Below, piece after piece: positions 1-7,858 of a stretch of 60,433 nt of DNA. Position 1 is the stretch's first letter, and the number at the start of each line of letters is the position of its first letter. The translations under genes were made by a program, and so were the position numbers. The notes beneath the pieces are model-generated. The model worked only from the letters and a program-made list of their open reading frames with translations, did no database searches and was not told where the DNA came from. The stretch spans positions 1 through 60,433 of the forward strand of contig JAFZBK010000013.1 of NCBI GenBank assembly GCA_017561825.1. The letters run 5' to 3'. This DNA is from Prevotella sp. GTDB taxonomy: Bacteria > Bacteroidota > Bacteroidia > Bacteroidales > Bacteroidaceae.

Positions 1-4
1 ATTT

Positions 5-964
5 TCAATTTTCAATTTTCAATTTCCTTAGCATCTTCTTACTCAACAACTCATGACGACTATGCATATGAACATACAACACCGTCAGCACCAGAATCTC
101 AAACAACAGATAAACCCACGGACAGTTCAGCAAGGCGGTGATATAGAGACATATCGCCCTGGAGTTGAATGTCAGCAGGTTGGTATATTTCATCTGGGGA
201 CGACTCCCTTCAACGAATTCAGCACGGATCGTGGAGATCTCCGACGGTTCATTACCCGAATCCGCATTCTCCCCACAGATATTCTGATACGCTTGGAAGA
301 ACGCTTGGAAGTTCGGGGTGCGCTTCTCCTGACTCTTGCAATACTTCGCGTAGTTCCAATAGAACAGACGAGCAAACCACTGACGTTTCGGCAGCGAATC
401 ATAGATAGCCCGTTGCTGGTCGGAATGATCCAACTCACTACCCGACTTCCCTTTCAGGAAGAACAGATGGATCTGTCGGTAGTAGTCAGCCAGACTGGCC
501 TGTGGGGAATGACAGAAGATGCCTGCTATGAAGGCCAGTACCCAGATGCCTAATCCCCAATGTACTGTCGTACCTGGAATATACTGATTCATCATTCGCA
601 AGCACAGGGCGACATAGATCGCAAAGAACCACACATCACCCGAGAAGCCATCGAGAACACGTCCCACCAGTGTCTTCTTCCCAGTCAGTCGTGCCATCTG
701 TCCATCGGTACTGTCGCAGAAGTTGGCAAACATCAGTAACACGACACCTGCCACATTGTGCCACAGATCGGTATGGTAGAACATATAGGCAGCTCCTATA
801 CCCAGGAAGATGGAGAGAATGGTAATGACGTTAGGATGCACCCCCAACTTGTTCCAGAACAGCGCGAATACTAGTCCTATAGGACGCGTAAAGTGCACGT
901 CCAACCATTCTTCCGTATCCTTCGACTTAAAAGAAGCCTGTAGCATCTCTTTAAAAGTGCTCAT
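5..964 (-). CDS. CDP-alcohol phosphatidyltransferase family membrane enzyme
   Basis: Integral membrane enzyme of the CDP-alcohol phosphotransferase family, 319 aa, with several hydrophobic segments. The signature runs from D84 through D87-G88, A91-R92, G101 and D105. The last acidic residue is at 110, one position later than the usual spacing, because 109 is Gly. The family moves a phospho-alcohol from a CDP-linked donor to a lipid or polyol acceptor. It is last in a three-gene reverse operon after a nucleotidyltransferase and an ATP-grasp gene. That pairing is known from CDP-inositol pathways and fits a route to phosphatidylinositol using CDP-inositol; this is inference from context. A glycerol- or ethanolamine-type substrate cannot be excluded. 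The 7-bp repeat at the window edge lies directly after the stop. Confidence 0.85.
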   Translation of the reverse strand: MSTFKEMLQASFKSKDTEEWLDVHFTRPIGLVFALFWNKLGVHPNVITILSIFLGIGAAYMFYHTDLWHNVAGVVLLMFANFCDSTDGQMARLTGKKTLVGRVLDGFSGDVWFFAIYVALCLRMMNQYIPGTTVHWGLGIWVLAFIAGIFCHSPQASLADYYRQIHLFFLKGKSGSELDHSDQQRAIYDSLPKRQWFARLFYWNYAKYCKSQEKRTPNFQAFFQAYQNICGENADSGNEPSEISTIRAEFVEGSRPQMKYTNLLTFNSRAICLYITALLNCPWVYLLFEILVLTVLYVHMHSRHELLSKKMLRKLKIEN

Positions 965-983
965 ATCTTATCTCCTATCAACT

Positions 984-1036
984 TTCAACTATTATCTATC
1001 AACTATTATCTATTAACTATTATCTATTAACTATCA
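984..1036. repeat. 14-bp tandem repeat in spacer
   Basis: About 3.5 copies of a 14-bp unit of the form YAACTATTATCTAT. It overlaps the 3' end of the ATP-grasp gene and fills the spacer before the phosphatidyltransferase gene. The same style of short direct repeat recurs in other spacers of this window. Confidence 0.75.
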
Positions 1037-1829
1037 ACTTCCCCGCGATCGCCTCCACCGCCTCTTCCCTACAACGGGAGAAGCTGGGCCAGTCGTTGAA
1101 GTCGATGATGACAAACGACCCGTCCTCACGAACGATGCCATCACCGCCATAGACAACCACATCGGTCAGCACCGACAATCGCTCCGCCTCCCTTTGCAAG
1201 TCATCTGCAGAGAAGACGAATTGCTGTGCGGTCCCGTTTCTTTTCTCATCGTCAAATTTCGTATCCCCGTCATCGGTTGGATAGAAATAACGGAAGAAAG
1301 ATGTTCCCTGCACGCCGTAGAACTTCACCAGGTCACCCCTTACATGCTCAGTTATCAGCACATCCTGAATCCCCCGTTGCCTAAAGGATTCCATCAGACA
1401 GTTCACCTCGTCTTTGTCCTTGGCAAAGAGCACATCCTCCTTGCTTTGTGCAGAAGCATCGCCCCGTTTCAGCCAATAGCCCTCTGCCTCTCTCTCCACA
1501 TCAAACAAAGGAGCTGCAGGGATATGATTGTCGCGCATCAGCCGGTCGAGAACTATTCTTGCCGTGCGTTCCACACCTTCTCCGCTATTCACGGTGATGC
1601 ATCCCGCTGCCGCTTTCCGCTTGAGAATCGCCAACGTCTGGGGCAGTCGTCCCATCGACAGATACACATCGGCCTCATCCTCTTCGCAGAAGTCTTCCTC
1701 TTGCACGAACCGCACGCTATTGCCCTGCTTCTGCAGTCGTTCACCCACAGCGTCCAAGATCAGCTTGTCCTTCTCAACGGAATTTGGTGAGAACTGGGGT
1801 GCGCGATATATCAACAGGACCTTCCGCAT
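1020..1829 (-). CDS. ATP-grasp fold protein
   Basis: Protein of 269 aa with an ATP-grasp layout. It has an N-terminal Rossmann-like part, a central strand containing WLKRGD, an ITEHVRGD adenine-binding stretch, and a C-terminal metal-binding stretch containing GGDGIV and then IIDFNDWPSF, where acidic/Asn residues normally hold Mg-ATP. The IDFND-type end resembles inositol-phosphate kinase (ITPK-like) and amide ligase members of the superfamily. The exact reaction is unknown. It starts 4 bp after the stop of the nucleotidyltransferase gene and is surely co-transcribed. The last codons (KLIVNR) are read from the first units of a 14-bp tandem repeat that continues into the spacer, so the C-terminus looks recently altered. 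Confidence 0.7.
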   Translation of the reverse strand: MRKVLLIYRAPQFSPNSVEKDKLILDAVGERLQKQGNSVRFVQEEDFCEEDEADVYLSMGRLPQTLAILKRKAAAGCITVNSGEGVERTARIVLDRLMRDNHIPAAPLFDVEREAEGYWLKRGDASAQSKEDVLFAKDKDEVNCLMESFRQRGIQDVLITEHVRGDLVKFYGVQGTSFFRYFYPTDDGDTKFDDEKRNGTAQQFVFSADDLQREAERLSVLTDVVVYGGDGIVREDGSFVIIDFNDWPSFSRCREEAVEAIAGKLIVNR

Positions 1830-1833
1830 GTCG

Positions 1834-2559
1834 TTAGGATTTGAGGAATGTCTCTGCCTTGACGATGTCTGAGGCGTGATCGATGTCCAGCACCTTACTG
1901 AACGGATAGGCCTTCAGCTGCAGACCGTCGCGGATCAGTGCCCGCTGGAAGTTACGCATACGCTGCTCGCCACGGTTGATGCAGTCGTTCAAGGTCTCAA
2001 TAGCCTTCGGTGTCAAGCCATAGATGCCACCTGAGATGTATTGGCACGGTGGGTTGTTCGTATCGAAGAAGCCAGTAATCGACATCTCCTCATCTGTTCC
2101 CACATACAACGGTTTCTCGTCATCGATGTAATCCGTGACTCCCATCAGTCCGTCAAGACCACCTTGTGCCACGCATTCCTGGAATCGCTTCACATAGTCT
2201 TTGAACTCCTGTTCGCGGAAGATGGTATCAACGGTAGTGAGCACAAAAGGACCGTCGGTTAGATGACGACTGATCTCGTAGAAGCTGTGCATGCTACTGG
2301 GGGTGCTCTTTACCATGAATGTTAAAGGAACGCGTTTCCCTTCCAGACCATCTTCCTGGACACGACGCAGATGTTGGGCCACGAACGAGGTCAGATCGTT
2401 ACAAATCACCACGATCTGTTCTGCCTCATTGTCCATAAAGATTCGGATCAGACGGTCTATCAATCGTTCTCCCCCTACCCTCACCAACGGCTTGGGATCT
2501 TCTATTCCCTCTGCCGCCAGTCGCGAGCCTTCGCCTGCAGCGATTATTGCGTACCTCAT
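1834..2559 (-). CDS. Sugar/inositol-phosphate nucleotidyltransferase
   Basis: NTP-transferase of the GlmU/RfbA N-terminal fold, 241 aa. It opens with MRYAIIAAGEGSRL, the pyrophosphorylase signature, followed by DPKPLVRVGGERLIDR. These enzymes join a sugar or polyol phosphate to an NTP, releasing pyrophosphate. With the CDP-alcohol phosphatidyltransferase downstream, CTP plus inositol-1-phosphate giving CDP-inositol is plausible but unproven. The upstream in-frame ATG at 2583 overlaps the -7 box (2581-2588), so the start at 2559 is chosen, giving a leader of about 15-20 nt. It is first of three co-directional genes. Confidence 0.8.
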   Translation of the reverse strand: MRYAIIAAGEGSRLAAEGIEDPKPLVRVGGERLIDRLIRIFMDNEAEQIVVICNDLTSFVAQHLRRVQEDGLEGKRVPLTFMVKSTPSSMHSFYEISRHLTDGPFVLTTVDTIFREQEFKDYVKRFQECVAQGGLDGLMGVTDYIDDEKPLYVGTDEEMSITGFFDTNNPPCQYISGGIYGLTPKAIETLNDCINRGEQRMRNFQRALIRDGLQLKAYPFSKVLDIDHASDIVKAETFLKS

Positions 2560-2580
2560 GGTTATGTACTTTATAAAATG

Positions 2581-2588
2581 CAAAAGTA
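2581..2588 (-). promoter_or_regulatory. -7 box for the nucleotidyltransferase operon
   Basis: Reads TACTTTTG on the minus strand, matching the Bacteroidota TAnnTTTG consensus, 21 bp upstream of the chosen start. Confidence 0.65.
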
Positions 2589-2655
2589 CATATTATTTGT
2601 CGATAATAAGAAACTCTGATAAAGATTTTAAGTTTTCTTAGATTTATACCTCTTT

Positions 2656-3381
2656 TTATTTGGCGCCAATCACCAATCCACTCTTCTCAACCTTTCCTGA
2701 ACCAGCAATGGATTCGTCGTATTTTTTCGTACGACCGCCGAACTTCATATCACCACTTCCGGCAATACTCACACTCAGTTCACCGCAGTCGATATCTTTT
2801 GCTTCCACGTCACCACTACCAGCAATACTGAAGTCTGCCATGCCTGTAACCATCTTCTTGATCACGAGGTCACCGCTGCCGGCAATCGACGCATCCAGCT
2901 CATCACAAATCAGGTCGGCAATCTTTATATCCCCAGAGCCTGCAATGCTCAATTCCAGATTGTCAGTATCCAAATGATCGTTCACATCGAACTCACCGCT
3001 GCCGGCAATCTCCACGGAAGTCAAATCAGGAGATGTAGCATATACATATATTTTATAATTTCTATTCAATGACTTCAACGAGAAAAACAGATTCTTCCTC
3101 TTCGGACCGATATGCAATGTCTCTCCATCGGTATATATGTCAAGTTCTTTCAGCGATTCCTCAGGGGCCTCAATGCGTACGGTACTAGAGTCTCCCTGAC
3201 TATAGGTTACGTCGAACGCCCCTGCAATCTCAACCCTCTCGAACGACTGTACCTTTACGTCCTTGTTCAGCACCTTTACCCGCTGACCTTTCTTATCCGA
3301 GCTACTTCTAACAGTAAAATGGCAAGAAGTAACAACTGCTGCCACCAAGACTAAACCCAAAAGTAAATTAACCTTTTTCAT
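2656..3381 (-). CDS. Head GIN domain (DUF2807) lipoprotein
   Basis: Exported lipoprotein of 241 aa. The signal peptide ends in a lipobox with VTSC at Cys20. The rest is a DUF2807/head-GIN beta-helix in which the motif IAGSG recurs six times about every 19-20 residues, plus one degenerate copy (IAGAF) near the N-terminus. Such repeats stack into a right-handed beta-solenoid. The family is common in Bacteroidota, has been called an adhesin-like head, and has no firm function. It stands alone; a clear promoter was not found. Confidence 0.85.
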   Translation of the reverse strand: MKKVNLLLGLVLVAAVVTSCHFTVRSSSDKKGQRVKVLNKDVKVQSFERVEIAGAFDVTYSQGDSSTVRIEAPEESLKELDIYTDGETLHIGPKRKNLFFSLKSLNRNYKIYVYATSPDLTSVEIAGSGEFDVNDHLDTDNLELSIAGSGDIKIADLICDELDASIAGSGDLVIKKMVTGMADFSIAGSGDVEAKDIDCGELSVSIAGSGDMKFGGRTKKYDESIAGSGKVEKSGLVIGAK

Positions 3382-3497
3382 ATCCTTTGTTTTTTGTATT
3401 TGTCTGTTAGACGTTGGTAATCAGCAAAAAGTTGCAAGGCAATAATAAAATACAACTGATTCTGATACAACTATCAATTCTTTTTCTTATCTTTGTC

Positions 3498-3584
3498 ATG
3501 AAATCAACAGAGGAATGGTATGAGACGATTATTGACGATCCTGATGTTCATGCTGTCTCATTAAGGTCACGGTCACAGCTGTGA
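3498..3584 (+). other. Orphan 28-codon open frame behind a -7 box
   Basis: ATG at 3498 lies 4 nt after TATCTTTG (3487-3494). The product would begin MKSTEEWYETIIDDPDV and stops inside a strong palindrome. It may be the stump of a decayed gene or a leader peptide. I do not recognise it. Confidence 0.2.
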
Positions 3585-3594
3585 CCATGTGACC
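3565..3594. repeat. Nested palindrome GGTCAC/GTGACC
   Basis: A perfect 16-bp palindrome (3571-3586, centre AGCT) is flanked by a second pair of GGTCAC and GTGACC half-sites. This could be an operator for a dimeric regulator or a terminator-like hairpin, but there is no T-run. Confidence 0.6.
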
Positions 3595-3709
3595 ATTTGC
3601 TGTTATTTCAGTATAAAATATGTATGGTATCGGAGGGCATTATCTTAATACTTACCGGTGTAATATCATAATGAATAAGGGAGAAAAGTGCCGCTTTACC
3701 ATCGCTCGC

Positions 3710-3764
3710 CTATACCCAAACGATCGTGCGGCTATAGGCAAACGATCTGTCGCCTATACGCAAA
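3710..3764. repeat. Triple repeat with 22-bp period
   Basis: CTATAnnCAAA occurs at 3710, 3732 and 3754, exactly 22 bp apart. The first two copies continue with CGATC. It lies just upstream of the promoter module of the Cys/His-rich gene. Confidence 0.7.
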
Positions 3765-3795
3765 TTGAAACGGTATTTTGAAATCATCTTTCCTA

Positions 3796-3881
3796 TTGGC
3801 TTCGCCGAAGCTACTTCCGCTCGACAAACCAAAAAAACCAGTTTTCCTTTGGTTTTGTGCTCGCTTATCCGTACCTTTGCA
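3796..3881 (+). promoter_or_regulatory. Conserved promoter module, copy A
   Basis: Starts with TTGGCTTCGCCGAAG, has TTTGG as -33 region and TACCTTTG (3872-3879) as -7 box, with a spacer resembling TCGCTCACTTAATCG. Related modules lie upstream of four other genes in this window. It drives the Cys/His-rich protein and the TonB receptor. Confidence 0.65.
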
Positions 3882-3888
3882 CCCCGAA

Positions 3889-4245
3889 ATGAAGAAGACG
3901 ACCATTGAACAGCGAAGAAGATGTTTTGCACGGATACTACTTGGAGTGTTTGTGCCCATGCTGCTGTTGGCCACCTTCCATTATCATGATGACGGGACAG
4001 GGAAAGCAGATGCCTGTGTGGAATGTGTACACCATGTACCCCATAGCGGTCATCTAACAGCACCATCATTCTCCGTTGACGACTGTCTGCTTTGTCAGTT
4101 CCATGCCCTGCCCTACCTGCCTGCAGCCGTAGTGATGCTTGTCGCATTCCTCCCTGTAAACAGAATGGCTTGTCAGCTGGCAACCATCGCAGCAGAATGC
4201 AGAAAGTCATCATGCATCTCCCTTCGTGCCCCACCCTGTTTATGA
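3889..4245 (+). CDS. Small Cys/His-rich membrane protein, probable metal handling
   Basis: Protein of 118 aa starting at the ATG 10 nt after the -7 box; an open frame upstream of this ATG overlaps the promoter and is not used. It has an N-terminal hydrophobic segment (ILLGVFVPMLLLATF), then HYHDD, CVECVHHVPHSGHL and DDCLLCQFH, and a second hydrophobic segment. The density of Cys and His pairs in a presumed periplasmic loop suggests binding of a soft or transition metal. It sits 71 bp upstream of a TonB-dependent receptor and is probably co-transcribed. No family name is recalled; the metal role is inferred. Confidence 0.7.
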   Translation: MKKTTIEQRRRCFARILLGVFVPMLLLATFHYHDDGTGKADACVECVHHVPHSGHLTAPSFSVDDCLLCQFHALPYLPAAVVMLVAFLPVNRMACQLATIAAECRKSSCISLRAPPCL

Positions 4246-4316
4246 TTCATCGTTGAGAATTGAGCGCCTGTTGTTCGACAACAGGTTGAAACATTGATCA
4301 TAAACAGAAACAAGCA

Positions 4317-6629
4317 ATGAAAAAAATCTATATCATCGCTTTGCTGCATTGTATCTGTCTGTCGATATTCGCAGATACGACTGCAGGCAAGGCATCGTTA
4401 TCGGGCAAGGTTACCGATGACATCGACAAGGCGCCACTGGTAGGCGTCAGTATTTATTTCCCTGAACTGAAAGAAGGCACCGTTACCAATGAGAACGGCG
4501 ACTACAGCATCACGGGGTTGCCAGCCGTGAGCACTACCATACAAGTGAGCTATGTGGGTCATCAGACCATCATCCGCTCTGTTGACCTGCGGAAGACCAA
4601 CAAGATGGACTTCGTGATGAAAGAGGCAAACGCCTTGATCAACGAGGTGGTGGTGACTGGCTTGACGGGTACGGAACTGCTCAAGAACTCCCCATCCCCT
4701 GTCAGCATCGTCTCACCCCGTGAGCTCCAGATGAGCGCATCTACCAATATCATTGATGCGGTGGCCAAGCAGCCCGGAGTGGCACAGATTACTACAGGCA
4801 GTGGCATCTCCAAACCCGTTATTCGCGGATTGGGCTTCAACCGTATCCTTGTGGTGAACGATGGTATCAGACAGGAAGGTCAGCAATGGGGCGACGAGCA
4901 CGGCATTGAGATTGATGCCCAACGGGTACACTCAGTCGAGATACTGAAAGGTCCTGCGAGTCTTGTCTATGGCTCTGATGCCATGGCTGGGGTACTGATC
5001 TTCCATGATGAGCCCGTGATGGCCAAGGGAACAATGGCTGGAGAAGTGGAATCGGAGTATCAGACCAATAACGGACTCTTTGACTATTCCGCTGGTTTTG
5101 CCGGTAATCAGGGCGGACTGGTTTGGAACTGGCGTTGGAGTGAGAAGATGGCACACGACTACAAGAACCCTTACGACGGATATGTTACCAACTCACGTTT
5201 TCAGGAGCGGGCACTGTCTGGTCTTCTTGGTGTGAACCGCAACTGGGGTTACTCGCACCTGAAGCTCTCGTACTATCATCTCACTCCCGGTATCGTGGAA
5301 GGTGAACGTGATGAGGAGACAGGTGAATTAGAAAGAAACGGCGACATCAAATCATATGGTAAGCTGTCACCCTTCCAGCAGATCCATCATTATAAAGCAG
5401 TGTGGGACAACTCGTTGCTCTTGGGTGACGGCTCCCTGAAGTTGCTGGTGGGCTATCAGCAGAATCGTCGTCAGGAGTTTGAAGAATACGATGAGTGCGG
5501 ACTTGACTTCAAACTCCACACCCTGAACTATGACATCCACTATCAGTCGCCTGAATGGAACGGATGGAAGAACGTGGTAGGCGTGAACGGTATGTATCAG
5601 AAATCGGAGAACCTGGGTGACGAGTTCCTGATCCCGTCGTATAACCTCTTCGACATCGGTATGTTTGCCACCACCTGTCGTTCCTTCGGCAACTGGCATG
5701 TAAGTGGTGGCTTACGTTATGATACCCGCCACCTGCATAGTCATGGTTTGGTAACAGATGAAGAAGGACAGCGTTTTACCCCCTTCTCACGAACCTTCAA
5801 TGGGGCGACAGGTAGTCTGGGTGCCATCTGTAACATTACAGACCAGTTGGATTTTCGTGTGAATCTCTCACGGGGATTCCGCGCTCCGAACATGAGTGAG
5901 CTGGGCAGTAATGGCGAACATGAGGGGACGCTGCGGTATGAGATCGGTAATCATCAGCTTGATCCGGAATACAGCTGGCAGTTCGATGCAGGACTCGACT
6001 ACTCTTCCGCCATCGTCTCCGCACAGCTGGCCGTCTTTGCCAACCATATCGACAACTATATCTTCCTGCGACGAAAGGAAGGAGCAGTTATTGATGATAC
6101 GCCTGTGTTCCAGTATCACGCTGGTGATGCCCGTATCTTTGGCGGTGAGGCCATCCTGCATATCCATCCCGTTGAACCGTTGCATTTCGAGAACACCTTC
6201 TCGTTCGTACGCAGCGTCCAGCTACATCAGTCGGAAGAGAGCAGGTACCTGCCCTTCACACCGGCTCCCCGCTGGCTCTCCACCCTGCGGTACGACTTCA
6301 TTCGCGACGGCAAAGTACTGAACAACACCTATGCCAGTATTGAGATGGATTGTAATCTGAAACAAGATCATATCTATGTCGCTTACGATACAGAGACAGC
6401 CACGCCATCCTATACCTTATTTAATATCTATGCCGGCACCGACATCCTCCATCGAGGACGTAAGGCCGCATCCGTGTACTTCTTTGTCAACAACCTGTTC
6501 GACCGCGCCTATCAGAATCATCTGAGTAGGTTGAAATATGCTGAAACGAATGTGGTTACTGGAAGAATGGGGGTATATAACATGGGACGGAATATCGGGG
6601 TGAAACTCATTTTGCCCATCGCCTTTTAA
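4317..6629 (+). CDS. TonB-dependent outer-membrane receptor
   Basis: Receptor of 770 aa. It has a signal peptide, a carboxypeptidase-regulatory-like domain (residues about 27-105), a TonB box-like NEVVVTG, a plug domain (about 120-230, with PVIRGLGFNRI and EILKGPASLVYGSDA), and a 22-strand-type barrel ending in an aromatic residue (IAF). No SusD partner follows, so glycan import is unlikely. The GDEHGIEID stretch in the plug and the preceding Cys/His-rich protein point to a metal or metal-complex ligand (zinc or copper receptor type). It needs TonB-ExbBD energy; an ExbB/ExbD set lies at 30.5-32.6 kb. A strong terminator follows. Confidence 0.9.
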   Translation: MKKIYIIALLHCICLSIFADTTAGKASLSGKVTDDIDKAPLVGVSIYFPELKEGTVTNENGDYSITGLPAVSTTIQVSYVGHQTIIRSVDLRKTNKMDFVMKEANALINEVVVTGLTGTELLKNSPSPVSIVSPRELQMSASTNIIDAVAKQPGVAQITTGSGISKPVIRGLGFNRILVVNDGIRQEGQQWGDEHGIEIDAQRVHSVEILKGPASLVYGSDAMAGVLIFHDEPVMAKGTMAGEVESEYQTNNGLFDYSAGFAGNQGGLVWNWRWSEKMAHDYKNPYDGYVTNSRFQERALSGLLGVNRNWGYSHLKLSYYHLTPGIVEGERDEETGELERNGDIKSYGKLSPFQQIHHYKAVWDNSLLLGDGSLKLLVGYQQNRRQEFEEYDECGLDFKLHTLNYDIHYQSPEWNGWKNVVGVNGMYQKSENLGDEFLIPSYNLFDIGMFATTCRSFGNWHVSGGLRYDTRHLHSHGLVTDEEGQRFTPFSRTFNGATGSLGAICNITDQLDFRVNLSRGFRAPNMSELGSNGEHEGTLRYEIGNHQLDPEYSWQFDAGLDYSSAIVSAQLAVFANHIDNYIFLRRKEGAVIDDTPVFQYHAGDARIFGGEAILHIHPVEPLHFENTFSFVRSVQLHQSEESRYLPFTPAPRWLSTLRYDFIRDGKVLNNTYASIEMDCNLKQDHIYVAYDTETATPSYTLFNIYAGTDILHRGRKAASVYFFVNNLFDRAYQNHLSRLKYAETNVVTGRMGVYNMGRNIGVKLILPIAF

Positions 6630-6632
6630 TGT

Positions 6633-6666
6633 AAAGTGGAGAGCCTAAACTCTCCACTTTATTCTT
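6633..6666 (+). terminator. Intrinsic terminator after the TonB receptor
   Basis: An 11-bp perfect stem (6633-6643 with 6650-6660), loop CCTAAA, starting 4 bp after the receptor stop and followed by a T-rich stretch. Confidence 0.85.
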
Positions 6667-6714
6667 TCCTATAAAAAAGTGTAACTTGTTGGAACAACGT
6701 ATCGTTATTTTTTG

Positions 6715-6722
6715 TATATTTG
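6715..6722 (+). promoter_or_regulatory. -7 box for ald
   Basis: TATATTTG with TTG about 25 bp upstream; 32 nt before the ald start. Confidence 0.65.
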
Positions 6723-6754
6723 CGAATGAAATATATAACCTAAACAATAAGTAT

Positions 6755-7858
6755 ATGAAAGTTGGTATTCCAAAAGAAATCAAAGACAATGAGAATCGCG
6801 TGGGAATGACACCCGCTGGAGTAGCAGAACTGGTAAAACACGGTCATGAGGTGTTTGTGCAGCACACCGCTGGTGAAGGTAGCGGATTCCGTGACGAGCA
6901 GTATCAGAAAGTAGGAGCCACCATCCTGCCAACCATCGAGGATGTGTATGCCACAGCCGACATGATTGTGAAAGTGAAGGAACCCATCGCCCCTGAGTAT
7001 CCGTTGGTACGGAAAGGACAGGTGCTGTTCACCTATTTCCACTTTGCTTGTGAGAAAGAATTGACTGAAGCTATGCTGAAGAGTGGTGCTACCTGTATTG
7101 CCTATGAAACGGTAGAGATGAAAGACCGCTCATTGCCACTACTGATTCCAATGAGTGAGGTGGCAGGACGCATGGCTACCCAGAACGGTGCCTATTACCT
7201 ACAGAAGACACAAGGTGGCAAGGGTAAGCTGATGGCTGGTGTGCCTGGTGTGAAGCCAGCTAAAGTGTTGGTGTTGGGCGGTGGAACTGTTGGTGAGGCA
7301 GCAGCCCGTATCGCCATCGGTATGGGAGCAGATGTCACCATCACGGATATCTCACTGCCGCGATTGAAACGACTGGCAGCTGATATGCCACAGGTGCATA
7401 CTCTCTATTCATCAGAGCATAACATCCGCATGGAACTGCCTACTGTTGACATAGTCATCGGCTCCGTACTTATTCCTGGTGATGCCACACCGCATCTGAT
7501 CACCAAGGACATGCTGAAGCTGATGGAGCCCGGAACCGTATTGGTTGACGTGGCTATCGACCAAGGCGGCTGCTTCGAGACCTCCCATCCTACCAAGCAC
7601 AGCGATCCCGTCTATACCATCGATGGTATTGTACACTATGCCGTGGCCAATATCCCTGGAGCCGTGCCCAACACATCCACTATGGCACTGACCAATGCCA
7701 CCCTTCGCTATGCAGTGGCCCTGGCCGACAAAGGTTGGAAGAAGGCCTGTCAGGATGATGAGGCTCTGCGCAAGGGCGTGAACATCGTAGATGGAAAGAT
7801 CACCTACGAAGCTGTGGCAAAGGTATTCGGTATGGAATACACGCCGCTCACCCTATAA
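6755..7858 (+). CDS. ald: Alanine dehydrogenase
   Basis: NAD-dependent enzyme of 367 aa interconverting L-alanine and pyruvate plus ammonia in the cytoplasm. The N-terminus [17 protein letters not shown] is typical of the AlaDH/PNT family. The catalytic His region is TYFHFAC, and the Rossmann loop is [17 protein letters not shown]. An open frame extends upstream to 6686 but overlaps the promoter, so the family-typical ATG at 6755 is used. It has its own promoter, stands alone, and converges on trmB with no base between the two stop codons. Confidence 0.95.
   Translation: MKVGIPKEIKDNENRVGMTPAGVAELVKHGHEVFVQHTAGEGSGFRDEQYQKVGATILPTIEDVYATADMIVKVKEPIAPEYPLVRKGQVLFTYFHFACEKELTEAMLKSGATCIAYETVEMKDRSLPLLIPMSEVAGRMATQNGAYYLQKTQGGKGKLMAGVPGVKPAKVLVLGGGTVGEAAARIAIGMGADVTITDISLPRLKRLAADMPQVHTLYSSEHNIRMELPTVDIVIGSVLIPGDATPHLITKDMLKLMEPGTVLVDVAIDQGGCFETSHPTKHSDPVYTIDGIVHYAVANIPGAVPNTSTMALTNATLRYAVALADKGWKKACQDDEALRKGVNIVDGKITYEAVAKVFGMEYTPLTL

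Larger units (their letters stand above)
3382..3888. other. Repeat-rich intergenic region
   Basis: No convincing gene. It contains a plus-strand -7 box (3487-3494), a 28-codon open frame (3498-3584), a nested palindrome (3565-3594), a triple 22-bp-period repeat (3710-3764), and the conserved promoter module that drives the next gene (3796-3881). Confidence 0.7.

Noticed and set aside
3710-3764. CRISPR array
   Set aside because: Repeats too short and spacers constant; same for the 22-bp arrays at 28.1 and 49.1 kb. No cas genes.
3710-4234. 174-codon minus-strand frame opposite the Cys/His-rich gene
   Set aside because: Shadow of the plus-strand gene, which has a promoter, start and membrane/metal pattern.
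4317-6629. Polysaccharide utilization locus
   Set aside because: The receptor has no SusD partner and no glycoside hydrolase nearby; the 28-30 kb GH2 is separate.
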